A stretch of 64,000 nucleotides of DNA from Ascidia mentula. Its lineage: Eukaryota > Chordata > Ascidiacea > Phlebobranchia > Ascidiidae. The translations under genes were made by a program, and so were the position numbers. The stretch is from NCBI GenBank assembly GCA_947561715.1, contig OX387197.1, forward strand, positions 19,824,266-19,888,265, written 5' to 3'. Positions 24,873-37,500 of the stretch are shown here, piece by piece. How positions within the stretch are numbered: the first letter of the stretch is position 1; each line of letters starts with the position of its first letter. The notes beneath the pieces were generated by a model. That model worked only from the letters and a program-made list of their open reading frames with translations, did no database searches and was not told the DNA's origin.

Positions 24873-24899
24873 TTAGTCTTAGCCATTGTGACATATCCT

Positions 24900-24905
24900 A
24901 ATAAA
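24900..24905 (+). promoter_or_regulatory. Polyadenylation signal of gene B
   Basis: AATAAA lies 28 bp after the gene B stop codon, so the 3' UTR is very short if this site is used. A second AATAAA at about 25280 is an alternative. Confidence 0.6.
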
Positions 24906-25815
24906 CATAGCTCTAATCGTTTTTGCACGAGCTACTGTTGTAGTGACTTGTAACGTATAATTATAACCATCTTGGCATTCACCACGTTTACAAATGTCAT
25001 CCATCCATTTTCCGGACGTATGTTCATGTGCAAATCATCACAAGTTTTCAATTTGTTGCCACAACTGACTGAATTAAGAATACGTTATTTTAAAAATGTA
25101 CGACCAAATTATACGTGATTAGCTTTACAGTATACGAGGCTACTTATACATGTGCATATATGTTTTTGGCAAGGGAAACTGAGAAGACCGATTCCAACAT
25201 GCTTTAAACTATTGTATTCACACTCTTTTTAATCTAGTTTGTAAGTTGTTCAGACAAAATTACTTTGCACGAAAAGTTCAATAAAATTTACGCTTCGACA
25301 ACCCTGAGGAACTTTGCTGTCTCTCCACAATATATGTTAGATAGACAAGTATGTATATAGGCAAGACGATAAAATAGCGGGAGAGTAAATGAAATGACCA
25401 AAAAGTCACACGTTTGCCAGGATAGTGACCAATTGCAGTTAGGTATAGTAACCACTATTTACCCCACTAAAAGTGGCCCTGCAAAAGCATACAGTAGCAA
25501 ACTATGTTACATGAAGCGATAATGAATAACACAAGAAAAAACTGACTAAATTCATCATGCATGACTAAATTAGGTTTATCTGTTGATCTGCATTTTTCTT
25601 TGAAACCATTGAGTTGTAACGAACGTTGTAAGGATACACGGTCGGAGTTGCGCAACAACAATGGGTTCGAAATTTCTTCTAAACTTCAAACGCCTGGACG
25701 CACAATGACGCACGGTACGCATATGCAGCGGTGTTTACTGGTTTTACGCGTCAAACCAGTGGCCAACATCCTAAGCCATATGTGATTTGATTCCGCTAAC
25801 ATAAACGAGAACGGG
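24906..25815. other. Gene B-gene C spacer, first part: no gene seen
   Basis: AT-rich sequence with short ORFs only and no splice-linked domain, RNA gene or repeat that I can recognise. Confidence 0.5.
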
Positions 25816-25816
25816 T

Positions 25817-25824
25817 ATAAAAAA
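25817..25824 (+). promoter_or_regulatory. Possible TATA box before a small ORF
   Basis: GGGTATAAAAAAGGCG places a good TATA box about 50 bp before an ATG at 25869. It has no counterpart in front of the second copy of the duplicated segment. Confidence 0.35.
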
Positions 25825-25868
25825 GGCGTACGTTCTCTTTCAAATATTTAGTCACCAAACCAGACAAA

Positions 25869-26102
25869 ATGTATATCTTAGAAGTCATCATGTTAGTTTT
25901 AGGAACGTTTTTGAGCAGGCAGAAAAGACGTAAATCCCTAACAATTACCTGGCGTAGTTTACCAAAATTCTCTAAAGCTCTTGAACCGTGGTCGACAAAG
26001 GCAGCACGTAGACGGGCGCCACCGAAAGTTAATGGAACCGAAACCAGACACACGTGGATGGAGTTTCTAGAGAATTCTTGTGCCGATGTTTGTCAATGCT
26101 AA
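25869..26102 (+). CDS. Small ORF of 77 residues behind a TATA box, unknown
   Basis: Starts MYILEVIMLVLGTFLS, which could be a weak signal peptide, and continues as a basic segment (KRRK, AARRR) ending CADVCQC before TAA. From about 25905 it lies in copy 1 of the 1.8-kb tandem duplication. The matching stretch of copy 2 (27963-28160) does not keep this frame open. I do not recognise the product. It may be a young gene, the first exon of a spliced gene, or chance. Confidence 0.25.
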   Translation: MYILEVIMLVLGTFLSRQKRRKSLTITWRSLPKFSKALEPWSTKAARRRAPPKVNGTETRHTWMEFLENSCADVCQC

Positions 26103-27695
26103 ACGTTGTTATTACTCGTTTGGAGTTAACAAACACTATCTACAATACAAACCAAAGGTATTGACTTTCTGGTAATTGTCAATCAGAGTAAGTTGCAAGT
26201 ATCGCAAACCCATTTACATATGCAAAACCAAAACAAAACATGAAGGGGACCAAAACATTCAACTGCTACAAAGCGAGCAGGAATACTCAGAAATGTGCAT
26301 GCTGGCATTTGCCTCATTAATAAACGCTGGTAAAACAAAAATGAGAAATAAGACCTTAATGCTGAGCGTCGCGTTTTCAGTCAAAACCACCAACCTGAAC
26401 GAACAGGTCCACAAAAAGCCCCAAGTACGTATCAGTGGTTCTAGTGTTTGGAGCATGGAGATTTTAGAGGGGACAATTGTCTACGCGTCTACGGACAAGC
26501 ATATACAGAGTCAGAGGTACAGACGTAGCGTAGTTCGTCGCAATCGTGCACGGTGAAATCACAGCCAGCCTAGCTTTTAGATCTGTTTTCTGCGATTTAC
26601 GAATCAATATTATTTGGGATACAATTTGCGAAATGTTTTAGATAGACAGTTGTGTCTGCATTGCAAAACTAAACTGATACCACACACTCGATTTCCATGC
26701 TTTATGGTCAAATTCGCTAACGATAATCATAAATTATAACTCGTGGTCGATAAAACCTGCCAACTTGAAGGCAAACGCCCAGAAGAAAAAGGCGCAAGTG
26801 TTCTTCAGTGAGGTGCATCGCAAATATTCACCTCCCATGAAAAATTACAGTTTAGTAAATGCGCTTCTAAGTCCTTTGGGATTTATGAAACCAGCGCATT
26901 TATGCCAATTGTACAAAAAAAACGGTACCTCACCCCAATTATTACAATGGGGGAATTTGCCTCGGCCGTTAAAAATAACCTGGAAATTTATTCTTTGTGG
27001 AAAACATGTGTATGCCGTGACATGTTGTTCCAGAGTAAGGTGTTGTGCGATCGGAGTTAGGGAACTTTTGTGTACGAAGACTGTATGTAATTTTCTACAC
27101 AAAAACAGGAAATCTGTGAAAGGAAATTATACGCATCGCAGCTTCACGATATTGAGACTCAAACAAAAGGTAGGATCCGAAGAAGACAAAATCGACATGT
27201 TCAATTGAGTTGCAATCAAGCGTGTTGGGAATCCGATACTTTGAAGGAAAATAAGATTTCGAGATGCCCTTGAATATGTTTTAAAATAGTTGAATCATCA
27301 CAAACTTTGCTGTGAGATTCAGTGGGCGTATCAACAAACATTAAAATATAGCTTAAGTGAGATGGAGCCGGTCAGCATTGCAAATAAATCAGACGAAACA
27401 AGCACAATGTTTTCCAAGCGCTCAGAAAAGTTTTAAAACTGAAGTTGATTGTTAGATCTAAAACGATTATGAAACGACTGAATTGCAACTGGTGTGGTAA
27501 ACACATTTGGGTTGTAGTTGCACAACGTTAAGGTCGTGAACTTAACCGCTGATCGTGAGACAGGATCACCGAAACTCGCACGAAAATTGGTGGGGTTTGA
27601 CCCAAAACTAGCAGTCGTTTTCTTTTAAATTTTAACTTTCATATAAGTATCAGTAAAACTGACAAAATTTATCTTAGATATATGTGGCATGTTTC
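25905..27695. repeat. Tandem segmental duplication, copy 1
   Basis: About 1.8 kb that aligns collinearly with 27960-29806. Matching landmarks: GAACCGAAACCAGACACAC at about 26036 and 28098, CAATACAAACCAAAGG at about 26142 and 28195, ACCACACACTCGATT at about 26679 and 28760, CAATCAAGCGTGTTG at about 27211 and 29401, CCCAAAACTAGC at about 27601 and 29738. Divergence is substantial, with small indels, so the duplication is not recent. Confidence 0.85.
26765..27208 (+). CDS. ORF of 147 residues in copy 1, unknown; doubtful
   Basis: A basic, cysteine-containing ORF with CCSRVRCC near residue 85. Its C-terminal half stays open in the same frame in copy 2 (29138-29416: CGNRVYVVI, RVRCC, NRKS, RSFT are shared), while its N-terminal half is interrupted there. 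There is no signal peptide, known motif or splice support. Partial frame retention could be chance. Confidence 0.2.
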   Translation: MKANAQKKKAQVFFSEVHRKYSPPMKNYSLVNALLSPLGFMKPAHLCQLYKKNGTSPQLLQWGNLPRPLKITWKFILCGKHVYAVTCCSRVRCCAIGVRELLCTKTVCNFLHKNRKSVKGNYTHRSFTILRLKQKVGSEEDKIDMFN

Positions 27696-27959
27696 AATAC
27701 GTATTTACCAGACAGTGGTTTTCAGTACAATTTAATGTTGTAGTATGTGCAGCTGAAAGTAGGATGTAAAAATGTAGATTTTAAGCAGGGAAAATATATT
27801 CGCATTGAAACATTTCAAAATTGACTAAATGCGAAAATCAACAAAATCGTATAATCAATTCAATCCAATTGCAGGGATCACAGGACAACAAGATTTTAGA
27901 CACAAACAAAAAACTACCTCAACAATGTGGTCAGATTTTTCGTATATCTGAGAAGTTTA

Positions 27960-29806
27960 AGAATTGTTTTCTAGCAAAAAGTAATGACGAAATTCCTTAA
28001 TAGTTACCTGGCGTGGTTTACCGAAATTGGCGAAAGTCATTGAACCGCGCCGTGGTCGACAGCACGTAGAAGAATCGGGCGCCAACTGTCGTTGATAGAA
28101 CCGAAACCAGACACACATGGATAGGATTTTTCGAGAATTCTTGTGCTGATGATTGTAGTTATTACTCGTTTGGAGTTTCACAAATATTACGTCCACAATA
28201 CAAACCAAAGGCATTGACTTTGTGTGTATTGTCTGTAATAGTAAATAACAAGTAGCGCAAACCCATTCACAAATGTAAAAAAACGTGAAGGTGACCCAAA
28301 AATATTCAACTGCTACGAAGCGAGGAGGAAAACCCAAAAATCTGCAAGCTAACTTCTTTTTATCATCAAAAGTCGGTAAAACAATAAAAATAAGACCTAA
28401 TGCAGAGCGTCGCGTTTAGGGCAGTGGGTACGTGATTTAGCTCAGCCGTAAAGTCAATACCACCAACCTGAACGGTTAGGTCCATGAAAAAAGGCACAAG
28501 CACGCATCAGTGGTGCTGATGTGAGGAGATTTTAGACGGGACAATAGTCTACGCGTCCACGGAAAATATGTATTATATATTATCTTCATAATACTGGCGC
28601 AGAAGTGACATAGGACAGCGCAACCGTGCACGGTGCAACTACTGCCAGTCGTGCTTTTTGGATCTGTATGCTGCGATTTACGAATCAATATTATTTGTGA
28701 TACATTTTGCGAAATGTTTTAGATTAAAAGTTTTGTCTGCATTGCAAAACTAAACTAATACCACACACTCGATTCCCATGCTTTAGGATCAAAGTCGCTA
28801 ACGATAATCATAAACGTGTGTGATAAAACCTGCCAACTTGAACGTAAACGCCCAAAAGAAAAAGGCGCAGGTGTTCTTCAAATTCAAAACCATTGCTAAA
28901 ACAGTTGGGCCTACAAAGGGCCTAACTTAATTCAAAATTGCAGTTGAATAGATGCGCTTACGTATGAGCACTTTGGGATTAATAGAACCAGTGTATTTAT
29001 TCCATTTGTACAAAAAAATGGTACCTCGGCCCAATTATTACAATGCGCATAAATATGCGAAGCCCAAATATATGCAAACATTAAATACAGTTTTGTCGCA
29101 TTTTATGCAACTGAATATAGGATTTCAATGAAAGAATTTGGCTTGGTCGTCACATGCAAAATACGCCTGGAAAATTAACCTTTGTGGAAACCGTGTGTAT
29201 GTGGTGATATGTTCTCCTAGAGTAAGGTGTTGTACAATCGAAGTTAGGAGGCTTTCCTGCTCAAACAGTCCATTCAATGTCCTATACATAAACAGGAAAT
29301 CCTTTAAAATAATTTATCAGTGTCGCAGCTTCACGATGTTAAAACTAAAAAAAGGTTTGAACCAGCAAAGCAGACAAAGTCGACCCGTTCAATTCAATTG
29401 CAATCAAGCGTGTTGAGAGGCCGATGTGAAGTAGAATTACATTTCCAGTTGGCCTTAGAATAGGTTTCCAAATAGTCCTAACACAACAAAAAAATGTCAG
29501 ATCGAATGGGTGTATTAACAAATATAAATATGTAGTTTAGGTAAAATTGAACCAGACAACATTGTAATTAAATCAGACAAAGGTAGCAAAGTTTTCCAAG
29601 CGTTCAAGAAAGTTTTAAAACTGATGTTGGCTATATGTAAAACGATTTTGATACTACTGAATTGCAACCGGTGTGGTAAACATACTTGGGTGAGACCGGA
29701 TTAAAGAAACGTGCACGAAGGCGGTTGGGGTTTCGCCCAAAACTAGCTGCCGTTTACGCTTTATTTCAAGTTTGATATAAGTATCAAATATATGTCGCAT
29801 GTTTTG
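27960..29806. repeat. Tandem segmental duplication, copy 2
   Basis: Second copy of the 25905-27695 segment. It carries extra sequence relative to copy 1, for example around 28418-28450 and 29045-29135. The ORF counterparts of 25869-26102 and 26176-26556 are broken here, so if copy 1 ever held a gene, copy 2 is degenerate. Confidence 0.8.
29138..29416 (+). CDS. ORF of 92 residues in copy 2, paralogous to the end of 26765-27208; doubtful
   Basis: Shares spaced residues with the copy 1 ORF (C-G-x-x-VY, RVRCC, NRKS, RSFT-x-L-x-LK) at the same positions, then ends within QACWE-like sequence at a stop. Kept only because the frame is open in both copies. No function is assigned. Confidence 0.15.
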   Translation: MAWSSHAKYAWKINLCGNRVYVVICSPRVRCCTIEVRRLSCSNSPFNVLYINRKSFKIIYQCRSFTMLKLKKGLNQQSRQSRPVQFNCNQAC

Positions 29807-30012
29807 ACATTTAAAACTCGCTGGTCGCGGGGTTGAGAACGGTTGAATGCAAAAGACTGTTATTAACACATTATTACAACGAGGGTAATAATATTTATTC
29901 GCCGCATTATGCTATTCCTTCAGCTGTAAAATACATGAAATACCTGTTTTAAATTTGGCCACTTATAACAACAGAGCTCTGGTCACGTGCTGATCATGAA
30001 TGCTTTAGCGGA

Positions 30013-30279
30013 GTGAAAATAAACACGGACTGTTTATCAACCATTTTGTGTTTTATTTTCTTTGTAAGCAATCTACTATGCCAAACTTGCCTTGTTAAAG
30101 GAGTTATACGTGGAGAAACATCTCAAAAGAGCAAAATATTGCGATATTATCCAATCAAAGCAACAATACCACCAATACTTTCTTTAAAAGCTTTTCCTAA
30201 TATGAAATATGTGCAGACAATATTGCAGAGAGCATTTGGTTCGCCAACAACTGTATTTAACTGCCATTGCGTTAACTGA
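30013..30279 (+). CDS. Small ORF of 88 residues with a hydrophobic start; doubtful
   Basis: Begins MKINTDCLSTILCFIFFVSN, which reads as a plausible signal peptide, and ends NCHCVN before a stop. A CACGTG E-box lies about 27 bp before the ATG (29985-29990). No homologue is recognised and no splice partner is visible. Confidence 0.15.
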   Translation: MKINTDCLSTILCFIFFVSNLLCQTCLVKGVIRGETSQKSKILRYYPIKATIPPILSLKAFPNMKYVQTILQRAFGSPTTVFNCHCVN

Positions 30280-30530
30280 TTGAAAAGGTAAAATTTTGGA
30301 ATTATTTGTAAAAAACTGCAGTATCTTGAGATCAGCGGACAAACGCAAATAAACGTTTCCAACGCTTGGTTTGGAAGCAGTCAACCATAACCCGTACTTT
30401 TGGAACGGGGAGCAAACGAATTCCATAGAAAGTTGTTGAAAACTGTGTGAGTAAGTTTAAGTTTGAGCCGGTGATGGGAGTAGGCGCATCACCAAGATCA
30501 CGAGTTGTTTTCGTGTTAAGTCGTGCATGA

Positions 30531-30834
30531 ACAACTGTCTAGGAAAAAACACTTTCCAGTGTTTTATCATCACCGTGTTTTTATTTTATTTTTTTCTGTG
30601 TCCTTATCTTTTCCGTGGTTTCTCAACGCTTCCACCCGTTGCTTGTGGCAGGTTTTTAGTTGTGTAAAGGGCGTGTTGTGAGGTAGTGGAGAGCCTTTAC
30701 TTTATTTTGTTTGAACCTAATTCTTAATTTGCTTTTAAAGACACTGATGATGCTTTTAACAAAGCGAATATATATGTCTAATTAAAGAAGACTGAAAGAT
30801 TTTTACCTGAAACGAAAGTTTCCTAGACAGTTGT
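30531..30834. mobile_element. Possible MITE of about 304 bp with 16-bp terminal inverted repeats
   Basis: ACAACTGTCTAGGAAA at 30531-30546 and its exact reverse complement at 30819-30834 bound 304 bp without coding capacity. I see no clear target-site duplication, so a chance inverted pair or an old element with decayed flanks remains possible. Confidence 0.4.
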
Positions 30835-31545
30835 TATATATATAATAAGGTGGAAATCTTCAGGGCCAAATTGCAACAGAATGGGAAATGATTCCCAGAA
30901 TCAATTCTCAAGTCGTGTGTGTTGTGATAAGTCACTGTTATATATTGAACTAAATTAAATCTGAGATAACTGACACGAATCACGAACATCGTATAGAAAT
31001 CGGAGAAGCAAAACTAAAAAGGCTGTAAACATATATCACGCCACCATTGCATGTTTCAAAGTTAGACATGAAGTTATCGTTTTTTACTGCAGTCGCTTCA
31101 CATATCCTTGAAAAAAGATTTCAAATCATTCTTTTGTATTTCTACTGAAGTGAAGTGTATTGTTTCTACTAACCTGTATAATTGATCACAAGACATTTGC
31201 CAGTCTTATGGTTTGTTGGTTACATTACTAAAGAGTTAAACAATTGCCGAAGCGAAGGAAGGCTCTGAGAATTTTTACAGAAAAGGCAGTCGCTTTTCTG
31301 GCTGCAAACCGGCAATAACCTTACGCTGAGATCCCGCGTCGATAAAGCCTGGTAAGACCAGAATCGTGAGATCAAACTCACCGGTAGCTTAATTTTTCAG
31401 ATCTCGCTCCGACTTGTTCGGAAAATGTGGCTGATCCAGCTTGGTGCTGGGCTGCGAATCCTGAAAACCTGACAATCTTTAGAATTAACGTTACTTCCAA
31501 ATTTTCTTCTAAAAATTCGACACAATTTTGTTTTTTCTTTTTAAC

Positions 31546-31547
31546 AG
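31546..31547 (+). promoter_or_regulatory. Acceptor-like AG upstream of the gene C start codon
   Basis: A long T-rich tract ending TTTTTAACAG lies 42 bp before the gene C ATG, a layout like the one before gene B (1731-1732). It could be a spliced-leader acceptor or the end of a 5'-UTR intron. Confidence 0.35.
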
Positions 31548-31589
31548 GGCTGTACATTGGCGTTAAGCAAGGCGCCCTGGCAGGTTAGG

Positions 31590-34500
31590 ATGATTTTTTT
31601 ATTGCGAATTGCAGCCCTTTTGCTTGTGTGTGACAGAATTACACATGGACAAACTGGTAAGTTATTTTTTAGTGTATAAAATAGTAATAACCGAGCTTTC
31701 ATTACAAACAACTGAAATCATTCTTTTGTCAGAAATACGTATCAATGTAAAACGTGAGTTGGAAAATGTTATGGGAAGATTTTTATGTTGAACCTTTTAT
31801 TGTTAGTTGCCAACAAAACAGAAGTTCTGCTTCAGCGACTGAGGGCAGCAGATTTAACAACAGCGATTGGCGACTTTTATTCCTACCGGTATGACAATTC
31901 ATTGCCTCCAATTAATTCAATTAATGACGGCGGTGGCGACATGTATGATGGTGGAAATCAAGTAAGTATTAAACACGTACAACAAAAGACTTTTTGATTT
32001 AAACTGATATTTTTATTAGGTGTATTTCACTGCTGATGGAATTCGAGTGCATGCCGAATACGATCTAACATATGAGTAAGTTTCATTGCGTTTAGAGATT
32101 CAGAAAATTGTAACGTGTTTTTGTATTGTTAAAATCGAGGCAAAATGTTGAAAATTTTTTTGTATTAGCCGTTCTGACTACTCGTTTTCATCGTTAGCCA
32201 TCTACCCATTCACAGCGTTTTTCTACATCAACTCAACCAACGCTACAAGCGACAGTTACTCTATTGAGGTAAAGTGAACCAAGTCGGCGTTGAACTGTGT
32301 ACGGATAAGCTCGATGGCGCGGGACAAAAATAATCCAGGAGACTTTTGTAAATTTTTATCATGCAATGGAAGTTTTTGGAAAAAGTTTAAAAGAGATTTC
32401 AGTCTCCCATCACTCTAAACAAATTGTAACAATGTGGCAAAAAAAAGTTAGATATCGCTGTCCTCGATTAAGCACCAATAAAATATGAAATAATGTTCTG
32501 TTTTCGAAAATGGTGTTTGGTCGATCACTGTTATTATAGTCGGTTAAAACGCGTTGGTGATTGCGATTGTCCGAAAGAAATACGAGGAAATAAGATTGAT
32601 TCTGCAACTTTTGCTTAATGTTTGAGCACAAAACGAAATATATCGATGGCTTGTTATTTACGTATTATTCCAAGTGCTTTTAGGTTGTTTCCAACTTGGG
32701 TGCTGACGGCAGGGGGAATTTTCAAGAGTTTTCCGGCAATGTGACAATTGGAGTTTACGTACTGTCTTACAAGGGGGTTCAAGTCTTTGGTGCAACTGAC
32801 CCAAGTGTGTGTGAAGTATATTTCTACATTGCACAGGTAAGCCAAATGTTCAAAAATGACATTATTAAAAATGTCATTTTTATGTTTATTAAATTGGTCG
32901 ATTCGCAGAGGCAGACTGGACTCGAGTTTTCTTTTTCGTTTCCAACACGACACACCCTCAGCTGGCAAAATGTCGCATCTCTAAGAGGAGACACCAATGA
33001 CGTTGTTTTCGGATACACACTTTTATCAACGTAGGTCAAGACATTTCTTTTAGGAGGGATCAAATTTGTCCAACCATATCTTTTACCCAAAGTCGAATCC
33101 AACAGAAGCCTTAAATATCAAATTAGTAAATGCCCAAGTCACCCTTCACAGATTTACCGCAAAAAAAAAAAAATATACAGCCACGCGACGAAGAACGCTT
33201 ATTTGAGTAAAATAAAAAACTCACCGCTCTATATTTTCGGATTTCAGCCGCCAATCTTATTAAAATGTGACATTAACCAAATCTTGTTGAAAAATAATAT
33301 CCTGAGGAGAATAATGCTGAAACCCTCTATCGCCCTCTGTGTGTCGACTGCGCTATTTTAGTTAATTTGACTAAAGTGAGAGGGGCGTAATGGACCACCG
33401 TGTTAATACATAACTAGGCTAATATTTCGCTGCTTTGCCTTTCAGTGTTCTAATGAAGTGGTTTTAAACCGGGTGTTTGCACAGAGCGTTGTCTACTGGA
33501 GATCCAAGGAAATTTCTAACGAGTGTTTTTTAATTTTTAAATCTCGACTTTCAAGAAATATTTGCGAAATTTGCAACAAACCTGGAAACACGCCGAATTA
33601 CAGTTGTTCGCTACAACCTTGGTACACGACAAACAAATCCGCAATGTGACGTGAAGCTCGGACTGAATCTCAGCGGTTTAGATCCATTGTTGTAATGTGT
33701 TCATTTACCATTACCGAGTCACATACTGTCTCATCTACAGATTTAAGTGCCAAAACGGTTTATCATCTGAAAAGGAATTCTGAATCATTTTCTTTTTAAT
33801 TTTCAGCGAGATTCCAGGTCGTGAAATTACGAAATGCGAACTTGATGCAACAATGTTTAACATGTTGGAAACCATGACCGATGAAGGTAAGGACGTTTTG
33901 CAGTATTGTTTTGAATTTTGTGCTCTACTTATTGCTTTAGGTTCACGTAATTTAATGTACTGTGTAGTGACTTTGGATTGAACTAAATTTTATTTCTATT
34001 CAATTTTATTGTGCATTAATGAAATTGTATGCAAAATAAAATGTCATGGGTACCGATAAAACCGTACGGGTTGTGGAGTAAGGTGCCTATTTTTATGGTG
34101 ATATCCTCACCAAAAATCACCGTCTAACGCGGGATCGCAATAAGTCGCATTACGCGATAAAAATACATGAGCTATATTAGTTTTGGCATAAACCAACGAA
34201 CTCAAACATTATCTTGACTTGATTTGATCATGTCTTCGTAACTTGCAATAAATACTTTTTCAGAGCTAGACGTCAACGCATCAATGGATCCTCAAAGTAA
34301 GAAAAGCATTTTGCATAACTGAATCACTTACAAACATGTAATCTCAATGCAGTTGCCGTGGAAACGAATGCAACATTGACGCGGCTGAAATCCTTTGATC
34401 CCACAAAACAAATAATAAACTTTTACCGCTATCGCTACGACGATTTAACCTCACCAGTCAACATGATTATTGATGGGGGCGGTAACATGTACAACGATGG

Positions 34501-37500
34501 AAACAGTGTAAGTTGTATGGATTGCAATGCGAAAAACTGTGCGTATTAAAAATTCTAACGTCAGGTGAGCTTCAGCGTCGATGGTGAATGTTTCTCGGCC
34601 ACCGGATACAACATCACTTACAAGTAGGTGATGTAATTACGCTACGGAAAAAAGGCGCGTTTTTGCGCTGCGCGATAACAGACAAAGCTATAAGTTACAA
34701 TCACATTTGATATCTGCTTTTTTTTCTTGGAGGCCTGTAAGTTTGACCTGCGTTCTTGCAGAATCTGAAGCTTTCGTGGCCGAAGAGATTTGCGTTATAT
34801 ACCCACCATAAAAGGAATCAAAAACAAAACATTCGACATAGTGTATGACTAACATTTAAACAATGCAATCACGTGACGTTCATTGAAGGATGCGCTCCTA
34901 TATATCGTACAAATTACTGACACATTTTTGACAATTTGTCAAGAGGTGTTTGGCAAATTGCAAACACTCTTCATTAGCAATCCTGCGCAAAATTAGGTAA
35001 TTCGTAAATGTTAGTGGCATCACTTAGATTTGGATGATGTAAAAGTCAACCACGGCGATCATGTTTTAACACGATATGTTTTAGTGGATCAGACTACACG
35101 TTCACCACTCTTGCCATTCACCCCTTCACTGCGTTCTTCTATATAAACTCCACCAGCAATTTCAGCAAATCATACACAGTGAAGGTACGCATCACGTTAC
35201 TACCTGTTTAGTATTTCATCAAATGAAAAACAAATAAAAATTTCTTTGCAGTGTTGTACATGTTATGTTAAGAACGTCTTTTCAAAAAAAGAAATCATGC
35301 ACATTAGCCATCTTGTTGTTGTTTTGCAGGTTCGGTCTGATATCGGTAGCTTCAGTCAAACACAGACTTTTAACGGCTTAATTTCCAACGATGGTTACGT
35401 GTTGTACTTTAGAGGAATCCAATATTTCGGTAGCTTTGCACCATCAGTGTGTGAAGTATTTTTCTACATAGCAAAGGTAAAAAGTACATAGGTCCAGTTT
35501 TAATGTTAATTTAAAAGAGTGTTTCTTTACAGAACAACAGTGGATTGGAGTTTTCGTTCAGCAACATCCAGGACCGCGAAAGCGAATCTGTGCTAACTGG
35601 AATTCCCCGAAACGTCGTGTCGGGTTATACCTTGCTTTCCAAGTAAGTTCAGTTTTATTGCATTTTCCAGAGGTATTTGTGGCAGAGGAATGCAATACGT
35701 GTGTAGTTATTACGTCATTTTACTCTTTTCGGTTATGTTTTATTGCGCTACAGTCGTGGTGCAAAATTTCTTGGAAAGATTTTGTGTTTAAGAAGATTTC
35801 GTTTATAACACTTAACATTTAAAGTCATTAGAATTATTGCGAAAATATTTTGATGATATTGCCTGTTTGGCTTTTTTCATTTCGCCTTCAATGTCAGTTA
35901 TTTATCAGAAATATTGCGAAACCTTTCTTTATATATCCAGGTCTCCAGGCAGTGAAATAACGAAATGCGAACTTGATGCGACAATGTTCAACATGTTAGC
36001 ATCTATAACGGCTGCCGGTAAGAACCTAGTTGTGCTGTAGCGTTGATTTGCAGCAGCCACAATTTAATTGGTTGTCATCGCAAGGACCATCATTGGTTTG
36101 GTCCTATTATTGTTTGTCTTGTATGAATTTCCCAGATGCTTATTTGTATAGTAACGGTTACCTGTACAAATGTTCAGATCAGCTTGTTTTATATGTGCAA
36201 AAAAGCCATAATATTGGAAAGCTGAAGACAGTGCGTGTACACACCTTGTCTGCAGCTTGGTTTTCTTCTGTTGAAAGTCCAATTTTAACGATTACATGCA
36301 CATCCACCTATAAACTCAACGTTATCTATGAATTGCGTAGTAGCAGTGCAAGACTTAAAATATTTGTATTTTTTTGTAGAAAAAGGTTTCAACGCATCTG
36401 TGGATCCTCAAAGTAAGAAAATTATATTGCATGACTGTTTTATTTTTGCAATAATTAAATCTGAATGCAGCTGTCGTTGAAACGAATGTTACATTAACCC
36501 GACTGAAATCCTTTGACCTGACAAGACATTTGAAGAACTTTTACCGCTATCGCTACGACGATTACTTTTCTCCTGTCAACAGCATTGTTGATGGGGGTGG
36601 TAACATGTACGATGTTGGAAATATTGTGAGTTAAATGACGTACACACAACACAAAAGAATTGAACATATTATAATAAAACTGTTAATTTCAGGTGAGCTT
36701 CAGCGCGAATGGTGAATGTTTTCCTGCCCTTGAATACAACGTCACATACAAGTAGGTGCTCAACTTGAGATGTTTGGATAACAGGATAAAGTGCGTTTTT
36801 TGATGCTGTGTTTAAACTATTGGGTATAAGCTAACAGCAAAACTGGCAAAATAACGTTGTCCTAAAGTATGTTGGTCTGTTTTCAGGTCTTTTCTACAGC
36901 CAAATGGGAAAATATATTACATTCATTCTCATAACAATATTTAAAAATAGAGCAAGCAATATCCCTGATGCACATTGAAGGTTTTGCTTAATTATTTTAC
37001 ACGCTTCTATATTTTCGAACACTAGTCCGTTCCTACTGACAGTTTTTTAGTCTGTCTGAAGGTTTTATCTACATTCCAGCACAATTCATTTACACTTTAT
37101 TCTAGTTTTAGATAGTTGCCATGATAGTTGCCAAACCTAGATAAGGTGATCATTTGGGATTGATTCCAAATTGGTATTTATATTTTTAGCGGTTCAGACT
37201 ACACGTTTTCTACGCTTGCCATTCACCCTTTCACTGCATTCTTCTACATAAACTCCACCAGCAATTACAGCAAGTCATACTCAATAAAAGTACGTATTTG
37301 ATTTGTATCTAATAAGCCTATAGCGCATTTTGAGCATTTTATATGACTAATATGCTTTACTCTGAATTATGAATCTGACGTTCTTCTGGTGAAAAACAAC
37401 AAATATACACCTTTTGTTTAAAAAAGATTGTATTTTCTGACGTTTTGCCTGTAGGCTACGTACGACTAGGCTTCTTCAGAGAATAAAACAAACACAGTAG

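Larger units (their letters stand above)
29807..31545. other. Gene B-gene C spacer, last part
   Basis: Apart from the small ORF and the inverted-repeat element, nothing is recognised. The block 31250-31450 is more GC-rich and has several short complementary stretches, but it does not fit a tRNA or spliceosomal RNA that I know. Confidence 0.4.

Noticed and set aside
26176-26556. ORF of 126 residues in copy 1 of the tandem duplication
   Set aside because: Not conserved in copy 2, no recognisable motif and no promoter or splice context. Not listed as a gene.
31250-31450. GC-richer block before gene C, considered as a snRNA, tRNA or promoter
   Set aside because: It does not match U1-U6 landmarks or a tRNA fold, and no TATA box is present.
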